Origin: Lachnospiraceae bacterium
GTDB taxonomy: Bacteria > Bacillota > Clostridia > Lachnospirales > Lachnospiraceae
DNA length: 14,981 nucleotides
Direction: 5' to 3'
Assembly: GCA_020860745.1 (NCBI GenBank)
Contig: JAJBTR010000172.1
Span: 1-14,981, forward strand
Each line of letters begins with the position of its first letter. Within the stretch, counting starts at the first letter, position 1. Shown one piece after another: positions 1-7,725 of the stretch. A program made the position numbers and the translations under genes. The notes under the pieces were generated by a model. It had not been told where the DNA came from, made no database searches, and saw only the letters and a program-made list of their open reading frames with translations.

Positions 1-548
1 ATAATCTCTTTTGACCTGTAGTTGCTGCTTTGCAGGCGATTTGTCCGATGACGTTTTCTGTATCTGCGATAACACAGCAGGACAATGGCCTCAAGTCTTC
101 TCTTTAATACGATCTGTATCTCCTCTTTCCAGTAAATATACTTCACCATAATGGTTGACAGTCCCGTCCGGTTGGCTCCGTAAATATCCGTAAAAATCTG
201 ATCTCCGATAAATACCGTATTGCTCTTGTCCGTACCCATAATCCGCATCGCCTGCTCATATCCTGCTGTGGATGGCTTGTGTGCGTCATAAATATACTGC
301 ACATGGACTTCATCATTGAACATTTTTACTCTCGGCTCTTTATTATTTGAGAGCAGGCAGCAGGAAAAACCAATCTCTTTTAACCGCGCAAACAACGCTT
401 TCGCCCTTTCATCGGCGGGCGCTCCGTGCATAACCAGCGTATTATCGATGTCAAAAATCAGCCCGCGGCAGCCGTCCGCGTAGAGCCCTTCATAATCAAT
501 CTGATAGGCTGAGTCTACATAGAGATCCGGGTAAAACTTCTGAAACAT
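1..548 (-). CDS. yqeG: YqeG-family HAD (class IIIA) phosphatase, 3' end outside window
   Basis: Translated directly from the minus strand: 182 codons are open from the ATG at 548 to the window edge, with no stop seen, so the C-terminus is missing. All HAD motifs are visible: motif I DIDNTL (Asp33 nucleophile and Asp35), motif II Ser67-Asn-Asn, motif III Lys91, and motif IV GDQ-x3-D (Asp116, Asp121). The N-terminus, including FYPD and YQIDYEGLY, is typical of YqeG, a predicted cytoplasmic phosphatase of uncertain substrate; B. subtilis YqeG has about 172 residues. The visible tail after residue 160 is strongly basic (RRYRKRHR) and already exceeds the usual length. The gene starts 3 bases after the nrdR stop, and its ribosome binding site (GGAGAGG) lies in the last nrdR codons, so translational coupling is likely. 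The family is certain; the function is not. Confidence 0.9.
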   Translation of the reverse strand, partial: MFQKFYPDLYVDSAYQIDYEGLYADGCRGLIFDIDNTLVMHGAPADERAKALFARLKEIGFSCCLLSNNKEPRVKMFNDEVHVQYIYDAHKPSTAGYEQAMRIMGTDKSNTVFIGDQIFTDIYGANRTGLSTIMVKYIYWKEEIQIVLKRRLEAIVLLCYRRYRKRHRTNRLQSSNYRSKEI

Positions 549-551
549 TCC

Positions 552-1013
552 CTACCTCTCCTCGTTGTTCAGCATTTTCTTTAATTCATTTACAAATGTA
601 TTCACATCTTTAAATTCCCGGTATACGGAGGCAAAGCGAACGTAGGCCACTGCTTCCAGATCTTTCAGCTTGTCCATCACCAGCTCTCCGATCACACTGC
701 TGGGGATTTCCCGATCCGCACCGCTGTAAATCTCCGTCTCCACCTCATCCACCAGAGTCTTAATCTGCTCAGCGGAAATGGGACGCTTGTGGCAGGCGCG
801 CAAAACGCCGGCCTCAATCTTTGTGCGGTCATAACGCTCTCTGGTATTATCCTTTTTGACAATCATCAGGGGAATCGTCTCCACCTTTTCAAAGGTGGTA
901 AAGCGCTTCCCGCAATCGTCACAGTTCCTCCTGCGGCGGATTGCAGTATTGTCATCCGCCGGTCTGGAATCAATCACCCGTGTATTATCACTGCTGCAAT
1001 AAGGGCACTTCAT
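552..1013 (-). CDS. nrdR: Transcriptional repressor NrdR
   Basis: NrdR represses ribonucleotide reductase genes according to the ATP/dATP balance, binding NrdR boxes near nrd promoters. The 153-residue product has the family's usual length and order. A zinc ribbon comes first (Cys3-x2-Cys6 and Cys31-x2-Cys34, with the RRRR stretch that helps bind DNA). An ATP-cone follows at about residues 49-139, beginning with the typical IVKKDNTRERYDRTKI. A strong AGGAGGAA site lies 6 bases before the ATG and overlaps the stop of the upstream ylmC-like gene, 15 bases away. The gene is therefore the middle member of a three-gene unit: ylmC-like, nrdR, yqeG. No ribonucleotide reductase gene is in the window, so its targets are elsewhere. 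Confidence 0.96.
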   Translation of the reverse strand: MKCPYCSSDNTRVIDSRPADDNTAIRRRRNCDDCGKRFTTFEKVETIPLMIVKKDNTRERYDRTKIEAGVLRACHKRPISAEQIKTLVDEVETEIYSGADREIPSSVIGELVMDKLKDLEAVAYVRFASVYREFKDVNTFVNELKKMLNNEER

Positions 1014-1028
1014 GATGTATTCCTCCTG

Positions 1029-1283
1029 CTATCGCTTTTTTAATATTTTATCTGGACAGACTTCCACCAGAATCACGTCCGGTCCGATGCGGACAATCCG
1101 GTCCCAGTCCACGATATATTCACTGTCACAGCCAAAACAGCCAAACCACTTTGCCGGTCCCCGTATGACAAGAGCCTGGATCCGCCCATGGCATTCGTCA
1201 AACAGCAGATCACCGGTACAGCCCAGACACTTCCCATCGGAGATGTTAACAACCTCTTTTTTTGAAAATTCGCAGAATCGCAT
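1029..1283 (-). CDS. YlmC/YmxH-like PRC-barrel protein
   Basis: This small protein (84 residues from the chosen start) resembles the PRC-barrel YlmC/YmxH family, often annotated as sporulation-associated in Clostridia; its biochemical role is not established. Visible features are the opening MRFCEFSKKEVVNISDG, the strand-rich core (GDLLFD, IQALVI, WFGCFGCDSEYIVDWDRIVRIGPDVILV) and four cysteines arranged as two pairs (Cys19/Cys22 and Cys49/Cys52). I chose the ATG at 1283 because AAAGG lies 7 bases upstream. The longer frame from a GTG at 1319 has no ribosome binding site and adds 12 non-family residues. It leads the ylmC-nrdR-yqeG unit. The 150-base upstream gap carries a long-range inverted repeat, listed separately, and no convincing promoter. 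Confidence 0.85.
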   Translation of the reverse strand: MRFCEFSKKEVVNISDGKCLGCTGDLLFDECHGRIQALVIRGPAKWFGCFGCDSEYIVDWDRIVRIGPDVILVEVCPDKILKKR

Positions 1284-1335
1284 AGAAAAACCTTTTTCTT
1301 TTATTCTATGCAAAAACACTCATGTGGTGCAGCAG

Positions 1336-1381
1336 TCTGTTATCTCTGTTTCCTATCAAATACAGCGTCGCTTATAACAGA
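1336..1381. repeat. Inverted repeat in the leader of the ylmC-like gene
   Basis: Perfect 8-base arms TCTGTTAT (1336-1343) and ATAACAGA (1374-1381) flank 30 bases. Inside them lies a second short pair, CTGT (1346-1349) and ACAG (1362-1365). The element sits between the Uma2 gene and the ylmC-like gene, about 50 to 100 bases upstream of the chosen ylmC start. On the plus strand the right arm runs into six T residues, but no plus-strand gene precedes it, so a terminator role is unlikely. It could be a leader RNA stem or an operator; neither is shown. Confidence 0.35.
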
Positions 1382-1433
1382 TTTTTTCTGCGGATACGTT
1401 TCACTCAGCTTCACCGCAAAAAGCTTTTTTGCA

Positions 1434-1976
1434 CTACAAGCCAAGCTTACTGAAATCAACAGAAAAATCAGGGTAAATGCCGGCTTTCACCTCATCCGTA
1501 AATGTATATTCCGCTGTGTCTTCCATCTCAAAATTATAAACCATGATTCGCTTTTTCTCCGGATCCACGACCCAGTATTCCCGTACCCCCGCTGTGCGGT
1601 ATTTGAAAAGTTTGATCATATAATCCATTCGTTTACTGCTGGGCGAAACCACTTCAATGATCCAGTCGGGAGCGCCCACACATCCCTTTTCCGTCAGCTT
1701 GCCCGGGTTGCAGATCACAGAGATATCCGGCTCCACATAATTCCGGTCATCCGCGTTCAGAAATACAGCAAACGGAGCAATATCAACCTCACATGAACCG
1801 CCTCTGGCATCAATATAGTCTGCAATTTTGCGAAATAACGTGCCAATAAGACGCTGATGCTTCCGACTTGGAGGAGCCATATAGTATATCTGGCCGTCAA
1901 TCAGCTCTGCGCGCTCCCCGTCGGGCAAAGCATAAATATCCTCGGTAGTATAAATCTGTTCTTTCGGTAATGCCAT
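1434..1976 (-). CDS. Uma2-family putative PD-(D/E)xK nuclease
   Basis: The 180-residue product matches Uma2 (DUF820), a family with a restriction-endonuclease-like fold that is common in cyanobacteria and scattered in other bacteria; its cellular role is unknown. The family pattern is complete: ELIDGQIYYMAPPS near residues 24-37, His40, the VEPDISVI strand with Asp84, WIIEVVSPS with Glu108, the helix with Lys122 and Lys125, and EYWVVDP at 133-139. The predicted catalytic residues (Asp84, Glu108, a following Lys) are present, so the protein could be active. The ATG at 1976 is preceded by AAAGGAG at good spacing. It sits alone, with 148 bases to sigH upstream and 150 bases to the ylmC-like gene downstream. 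No methyltransferase, toxin-antitoxin partner or transposase is beside it. It looks like a lineage-specific insertion. Confidence 0.9.
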   Translation of the reverse strand: MALPKEQIYTTEDIYALPDGERAELIDGQIYYMAPPSRKHQRLIGTLFRKIADYIDARGGSCEVDIAPFAVFLNADDRNYVEPDISVICNPGKLTEKGCVGAPDWIIEVVSPSSKRMDYMIKLFKYRTAGVREYWVVDPEKKRIMVYNFEMEDTAEYTFTDEVKAGIYPDFSVDFSKLGL

Positions 1977-2124
1977 GAAATCGCTCCTTTCTCAATTATA
2001 ATCTCCCATTTCACGCATAGGCTTCCAATCACCCTACCTGCTCATACCGGCCTGGTCGACGAATATTCAGACATCTGGGTGTACAAGCACCACATCTGTC
2101 TATTCATGCCACTTTCATAGTATA

Positions 2125-2721
2125 CTAATCCAGAAGCCCCTGCACCTTTGCCCGGATCCGCTGCAGCGCATTGTCAATCGATTTCGCAGGCTTTTCCATT
2201 TTATCCGCAATCTGCCGGTAATTCATTCCTTCCAGATAATAATCAAGCACGGTTTGCTCCATCCCGCTCAACTGATTCTGACTCTCTGCAAAAAACTGAG
2301 CCACGCTCTCCCGGTCGACAAGCAGCTGTTCCGGGCTCTGTATATAAGCCGGGGCGACCGCCTGCGCATAGGATTCCTCCCGATCGGGTTCCCCATCGGA
2401 AAGCGGAACATAGGAGTTCAGCGGTCCGTGTTTTTTCCGCGCCGCCGACTCGATTGCCGTGTAGATCTGCCTGTTTATACACAACTCAGCAAAATGGTAA
2501 AAACTGCCCGCGCTTTCATCATAATCCCGGATAGCTTTAAACAGACCGATCATCCCTTCCTGAATCAGATCGTCCGTATCCCCGCCGAAGAGAAAAAGCG
2601 GATTCGCTTTCTTACGGACAAGGTATTTATATTTTTCCAGCAGGAAATCCATTACCTGGGCATCCCCGCCCCGGAGCTCCCGAACCAGCTGGGCGTCGCT
2701 CAGATTCTCATATTGCGTCAT
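2125..2721 (-). CDS. sigH: RNA polymerase sigma-H factor (Spo0H type)
   Basis: This is a sigma-70-family factor of the SigH/Spo0H type, which in Firmicutes directs genes of the transition to stationary phase and of early sporulation. It has 198 residues against 218 in B. subtilis. Region 2 holds DTDDLIQEGMIGLFKAIRDYD (about 48-68) and the AELCINRQIYTAIESAARKKHGPLNSYV segment, both very close to B. subtilis SigH. Region 4 lies at about 153-196, with NYRQIADKMEKPAKSIDNALQR as the helix-turn-helix. The start is the ATG at 2721; its ribosome binding site is weak (AAAGAG), so translation may be modest or regulated. It follows rlmB by 120 bases, as in the B. subtilis cysS-mrnC-rlmB-yacP-sigH order, but yacP is missing. 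secE/nusG do not follow it here. No clear promoter was found in the upstream gap. Confidence 0.95.
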   Translation of the reverse strand: MTQYENLSDAQLVRELRGGDAQVMDFLLEKYKYLVRKKANPLFLFGGDTDDLIQEGMIGLFKAIRDYDESAGSFYHFAELCINRQIYTAIESAARKKHGPLNSYVPLSDGEPDREESYAQAVAPAYIQSPEQLLVDRESVAQFFAESQNQLSGMEQTVLDYYLEGMNYRQIADKMEKPAKSIDNALQRIRAKVQGLLD

Positions 2722-2841
2722 GATTCACTCTTTTTACCCGGTTATGCTTCATAATTCTGAGTCAAATACCGCTTTCACTTTTTCCAATATCTCAATAAAG
2801 GAACCCTCAAAACCTTGTCGCGATTAAGACGGCAAAAATCT

Positions 2842-3594
2842 TTACTGATTCGTTTCCGATATCCTCTGTCTTACCACCTCATAGGCCAGCACTCCGGCCG
2901 CCACAGAAGCGTTGAGGGAGTCAATCTCACCGTACATGGGAATCGATGCCGTGAAATCACAGTTTTCACGGACCAGCTTGCTGACGCCGTCGCCCTCGTT
3001 TCCGATCACCAGTCCGATGGGACCCGTCAGATTCTGGCGATACATGACTTCGCCCTGCATATCCGCACAGACGAACCAGAGACCTTTCTCTTTCAGCTCT
3101 TTCATTGTAGCGGACAGGTTGGTCACTTTCGCCACCGGCGTATAATTCAGCGCACCGGCGGAGGTTTTTGCCACGGTTGCCGTAAGTCCCACCGCGCGGC
3201 GCTTCGGTATGATCACGCCGTGAGCGCCGGCCAGATTGGCCGTGCGGATGATCGCGCCGAGATTGTGGGGATCCTCTATGCCGTCCAGTAAGATCAGAAA
3301 CGGCGGCTCTCCTTTTTCTTCCGCTTTCTGAAGGATCTCATCTATTGTCGCGTAGGAATAGGCAGCGGCATACGCGATCACACCCTGGTGCTTCTTTGTC
3401 TCAGAGAGCTGATCCAGCCGCTCTTTTGACACAAAGTTAATCAGGCTTCCGCTCTTTTTCGCCTCCCGGACGATCGTGCGGACCGGTCCGTCCTGACACC
3501 CGTCCAGGACAAACAGCCTGTCAATCGTTTTTCCGGAGCGCAGCGCCTCCAGCACCGCGTTTCTTCCCTCTATCGTAAAATTCTGAACTTCCAT
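2842..3594 (-). CDS. rlmB: 23S rRNA 2'-O-methyltransferase, RlmB/TrmH family
   Basis: This SPOUT-class RNA methyltransferase is likely to methylate the 2'-hydroxyl of a G in the peptidyl-transferase region of 23S rRNA (G2251 in E. coli), using S-adenosylmethionine. The 250-residue protein has the standard two parts. An N-terminal L30e-like RNA-binding domain (about 5-80) begins EGRNAVLEAL. The knotted catalytic domain carries motif 1 (NLGAIIRTANLAGAHGVIIP, Arg117), motif 2 (IGLVIGNEGDGVS, Glu200) and motif 3 (IPMYGEIDSLNASVAAGVLAYE, Asn228). The start is the ATG at 3594 with GGGG 6-7 bases upstream. Its place between mrnC and sigH is the conserved Firmicute order. Some family members act on tRNA instead, so the exact target is inferred from position and similarity. 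Confidence 0.93.
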   Translation of the reverse strand: MEVQNFTIEGRNAVLEALRSGKTIDRLFVLDGCQDGPVRTIVREAKKSGSLINFVSKERLDQLSETKKHQGVIAYAAAYSYATIDEILQKAEEKGEPPFLILLDGIEDPHNLGAIIRTANLAGAHGVIIPKRRAVGLTATVAKTSAGALNYTPVAKVTNLSATMKELKEKGLWFVCADMQGEVMYRQNLTGPIGLVIGNEGDGVSKLVRENCDFTASIPMYGEIDSLNASVAAGVLAYEVVRQRISETNQ

Positions 3595-3771
3595 ATTTAT
3601 CCCCGTTTGACTTACATTCTTTGCACTATTATTTGTCTAAATCGATTAACGGAATAGATTCCGCCTTTTTCACGCACTTCATAAACTCTGTCAAAGCACA
3701 TGCACTGCATCATTTTCAGTCTGGCTCTTTTCCGAAAAATCAATTCTCCTGCAGCATAAGACCCTGCAAAC

Positions 3772-4290
3772 TCACATCATTTCTTCTTGTTTAAGCCCCG
3801 CCAGCCCCAGATCAACCAGATACAGCAGCCGCTGTGTCTGATCCGTCAGGTACAGGTAACCCATCAGCGCCTCAAATCCGGTGGCGCGGCGGTAGTCACT
3901 CACTGTCGCGTTTTTCGCCATGGTCGGTGATTTGGCATTCCGTCCCCGGCGGTAATAATCCGCCTCCTCTTCGGTCAGCTTCGGAAGCAGGTACTCCATC
4001 ATCTGCGACTGGGAATGCGCCTTCACCAGGTGGCTGGTGTGCTGATGCAGCTGGCTGGCTCTGGTATTGCCCCGCCCCACCACAATCGAGCGGATCACCA
4101 GGTCATAGATGCCATCTCCGATATAAGCCAGCGTCAGAGGCGAGTAAGTACGGATATCCGGATCTTTGATGTGAAAATGCTGTGCAATCTCAGAGAAAAA
4201 GCCAGACATATTTTGTTTTTCATTTATTCCAGCACTTTTCTCTGCAAGAGACTGGTTTTGCGCTAAATTATCTCCATATATTTCTTCCAT
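3772..4290 (-). CDS. mrnC: Mini-ribonuclease III
   Basis: Mini-III is a dimeric RNase III catalytic domain without a double-stranded-RNA-binding domain; in B. subtilis it matures 23S rRNA. The product has 172 residues. The catalytic core is clear: LAYIGDGIYDLVIR with Asp59, the RGRNAKSPTMAKNA segment (116-128), and GFEALMGYLYL with Glu140. It is about 30 residues longer than B. subtilis MrnC because of an N-terminal extension (residues 1-28, ending at an internal Met28). I kept the first ATG at 4290 because GAGGA lies 5 bases before it, whereas the internal Met has no ribosome binding site. It lies 75 bases downstream of cysS, as in other Firmicutes. A 177-base gap separates it from rlmB. Confidence 0.94.
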   Translation of the reverse strand: MEEIYGDNLAQNQSLAEKSAGINEKQNMSGFFSEIAQHFHIKDPDIRTYSPLTLAYIGDGIYDLVIRSIVVGRGNTRASQLHQHTSHLVKAHSQSQMMEYLLPKLTEEEADYYRRGRNAKSPTMAKNATVSDYRRATGFEALMGYLYLTDQTQRLLYLVDLGLAGLKQEEMM

Positions 4291-4365
4291 ATAGTTCCTC
4301 TTGTTAAGAATCGACTATAGAAATCTGAAATTTCTTAAAACGAAATCCTCAATGTTATATACCCG

Positions 4366-5772
<1,407 letters not shown>

Positions 5773-5867
5773 GGTCAGTCAGTTCCTTTCTGCTAAAATA
5801 AATCAGGCATAAAGCAAAAATTTAAAAACAAGTGCTTCATCCGCAAATATAATTAAAATGCAATCTC

Positions 5868-6959
5868 TTAGTTCCTCTGGAAGACAGATTCCGAGATTTC
5901 CCGCATATCATCCTTTTTTTCTTCAATATCAAGCACCAGGAAAAACTGGTTCACCGCACGGTACAGATTCTGCTGATCATAGGAAAAATCCGTGATGTTC
6001 TGATCCCCGTTTAAATAATCGGTCAGATAACGGATGCCCCGTTCCAGACACATCAGCCAGACCGCATAGTTGATCAGTTCCTTTTCCTTTGCCGTGAGCA
6101 CCCTGCCCATCTCATCGGCATAGCCCTGCAGCTGGAAACGGTACATCTCCAGATCCAGTTCGATGTCCCCCGACCGCTCATCTTCACTATAGGTTGCTGC
6201 AGCCGCACGGACAGAATCGCCGAAATCCAGGATGGAAACGCCGGGCATCACCGTATCCAGGTCGATCAGGCAGATCGCTTTTCTGGTGTCGGGATCTACA
6301 AGGATATTGCTGTAATGTGTGTCATTGTGCGTCACACGAAGCGGAATTTCTCCTGCCTGCACCGCATCCATAATCAGCGAAAGCTTTTTGGAACGTTCCA
6401 GGACAAACTGGATCTGTTCCTGGCAGTCAGATGTGCGGAAACAGATATCCGCCCGTACTGCCGCCACAAAGGAATTCATCACTTTCTTCATATCATGGAC
6501 TTTCGGCATGGTAAAAGAGAGCTGTCTGGTATCAAAATCCCGGAGGCGCCGGTGAAACTGGCCCAGAATCCGACCGACTTCGTAGGCAGTCTCCACGGAA
6601 TCAGGCTTTGGCATCTCCTCCCCGCAGCAGATCATACGATAGAGACGGAAATAGTTCCCGCGCTCGGTCTGGAGCAGCTGGTTGCCCGCCCGCGTCCGGA
6701 TAAAAGAAATCGTCTCGCGATCCGGATCCCGTCCCTCTTTTATAATGACGTTTCTCAGATATTCTGTCACAAGGAACAGATTGTTCATCACCTCGACAGG
6801 ATATTTGAATACAATATGATTGATTTCCTGAAGCACGTAGGCCACGCCGCCGCAGAGGATTTCATATGTGTGGTTGACACTGCCGTGTCCCAGCGGTCTG
6901 ACCTCCGTAATCTCTCCCTCAACCTGAAATTTACGGATAATATCCTCAAATTCACTCAT
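5868..6959 (-). CDS. APH-family phosphotransferase resembling N-acetylhexosamine 1-kinase (NahK)
   Basis: This 363-residue protein has the aminoglycoside-phosphotransferase/choline-kinase fold and is closest, from memory, to the NahK family, which phosphorylates GlcNAc/GalNAc at C1 in bifidobacteria. The N-terminal lobe carries GHGSVNHTYEI and YVLQEINHIVF (41-51). The catalytic loop PLRVTHNDTHYSNILVD has Asp213 and Asn218. The metal site IDLDTVMPG (Asp233/Asp235) is followed by DFGDSVR and, later, RYLTDYLNGD. All these blocks have direct NahK counterparts at similar spacing and total length (359 in B. longum). The ATG directly follows the ispF stop codon (TAA-ATG), with GGAGG 8 bases upstream inside ispF, so the two are translationally coupled. 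No galactose/lacto-N-biose phosphorylase or sugar transporter is nearby, so the true substrate is open. Confidence 0.8.
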   Translation of the reverse strand: MSEFEDIIRKFQVEGEITEVRPLGHGSVNHTYEILCGGVAYVLQEINHIVFKYPVEVMNNLFLVTEYLRNVIIKEGRDPDRETISFIRTRAGNQLLQTERGNYFRLYRMICCGEEMPKPDSVETAYEVGRILGQFHRRLRDFDTRQLSFTMPKVHDMKKVMNSFVAAVRADICFRTSDCQEQIQFVLERSKKLSLIMDAVQAGEIPLRVTHNDTHYSNILVDPDTRKAICLIDLDTVMPGVSILDFGDSVRAAAATYSEDERSGDIELDLEMYRFQLQGYADEMGRVLTAKEKELINYAVWLMCLERGIRYLTDYLNGDQNITDFSYDQQNLYRAVNQFFLVLDIEEKKDDMREISESVFQRN

Positions 6960-7517
6960 TTACCTGTCCTCCGTTCCGATGCCTGCACAGGCATTGCACC
7001 CGGCGCATCCGTTCTCACTGTCCGCGACTGTCACACTATTTTCATAAATAGTAGAAAGCAGGCAGATTGCGTTGGCTACGATGCCTTCCTCCCTGCCGGT
7101 AAAGCCGAGATGTTCTTCAGTCGTCGCTTTGACATTCACCTGACCGGCTTCTATCCCAAGCACTTTTGCGATATTACTCTCCATCCGGGGAATATAAGGC
7201 CGAAGCTTCGGCTGCTGAGCGATTACCGTGGCATCGATATTCTCGATCACGTAACTCTTCTGTGCGAGAAGTTCACCCACACGAGTCAGAAGCTCGAGAC
7301 TGGAGATTCCTCTGTACTGCTCCTCCGTGTCTGGAAAATGTTTCCCGATATCCCCGAGGGCAGCCGCCCCGAGAAGCGCATCCATAATTGCGTGAAGCAG
7401 AACATCCGCATCGGAATGCCCCAGCAATCCCAGACTGTGCGGTATCTCCACACCGCCGAGGATCAGCTTTCTCCCTTCTACAAGCCTGTGCACATCATAT
7501 CCCATGCCAACTCTCAT
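6960..7517 (-). CDS. ispF: 2-C-methyl-D-erythritol 2,4-cyclodiphosphate synthase with Cys-rich C-terminal tail
   Basis: IspF cyclises CDP-methylerythritol 2-phosphate to methylerythritol cyclodiphosphate in the non-mevalonate isoprenoid pathway, working as a zinc-dependent trimer. The metal ligands Asp8, His10 and His42 are present (GYDVH and [19 protein letters not shown]), as is the substrate/CDP region [22 protein letters not shown] chose the ATG at 7517, which has GGGAGGAG 5 bases upstream. A longer frame from 7550 lacks a ribosome binding site. The product then has 185 residues, about 25 more than usual. The extra C-terminal stretch (after residue 158) contains CAGCNAC, that is Cys171, Cys174 and Cys177. 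It is preceded by a good promoter and followed without a gap by the NahK-like gene. ispD is not adjacent. Confidence 0.95.
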   Translation of the reverse strand: MRVGMGYDVHRLVEGRKLILGGVEIPHSLGLLGHSDADVLLHAIMDALLGAAALGDIGKHFPDTEEQYRGISSLELLTRVGELLAQKSYVIENIDATVIAQQPKLRPYIPRMESNIAKVLGIEAGQVNVKATTEEHLGFTGREEGIVANAICLLSTIYENSVTVADSENGCAGCNACAGIGTEDR

Positions 7518-7563
7518 AAAACTCCTCCCGGATTTTCCATTCGCCGTCAAATCATTACGTTTT

Positions 7564-7592
7564 AGTATAGCACAGTTTTATGGATAGGTCAC
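7564..7592 (-). promoter_or_regulatory. Sigma-A-type promoter for ispF
   Basis: On the minus strand, GTGACC (7592-7587, four of six matches to the -35 consensus) and TATACT (7569-7564, five of six matches to the -10) are separated by exactly 17 bases. Transcription would begin near 7557, leaving a leader of about 40 bases that ends in the strong ispF ribosome binding site. This would drive ispF and the coupled NahK-like gene, and perhaps the cysS group. Confidence 0.6.
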
Positions 7593-7690
7593 TTCTTTTT
7601 TTCTGGAAAGCGTTTTTTGCTGCGACAGACGTGAAACGGCTGCTTTTTTCGAATGTGGAGTGGAGGACTGTGAATAGTAAGAATCAAAAC

Positions 7691-7719
7691 TTGTGTAAAA
7701 CCAGTTTTATTGATATACT
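7691..7719 (+). promoter_or_regulatory. Promoter immediately upstream of the FUSC gene
   Basis: TTGTGT (7691-7696) and TATACT (7714-7719) are separated by 17 bases. The ATG of the FUSC gene begins at 7726, only 6 bases after the -10 element, so the expected start of transcription coincides with the start codon. No Shine-Dalgarno-like sequence lies upstream of that ATG. The promoter is divergent from that of ispF; the rest of the 208-base gap (7518-7725) shows no further gene. Confidence 0.5.
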
Positions 7720-7725
7720 GCTGAT

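Noticed and set aside
1029..1319. Longer ylmC-like frame starting at a GTG at 1319.
   Set aside because: The GTG has no ribosome binding site and adds residues unlike the family; the ATG at 1283 has AAAGG at good spacing.
1995..2000. TATAAT upstream of the Uma2 gene on the minus strand.
   Set aside because: No -35-like or extended -10 sequence lies at a proper distance, and initiation would fall at the ribosome binding site itself.
2037..2075. Hairpin or repeat after sigH (CAGATGT occurs twice on the minus strand around a GGTG/CACC stem).
   Set aside because: Pairing is short and interrupted, and there is no T-run, so it is not supported as a terminator or regulatory element.
2749..2823. 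A 24-codon open stretch before sigH with coding-like composition (minus strand).
   Set aside because: It has no ATG or GTG start and no ribosome binding site, follows a stop directly, and matches no recognised family; it could be a remnant but cannot be supported.
5773..5867. Possible T-box riboswitch upstream of cysS.
   Set aside because: The gap is only 95 AT-rich bases, too short for a T-box leader, and no terminator/antiterminator pair is visible.
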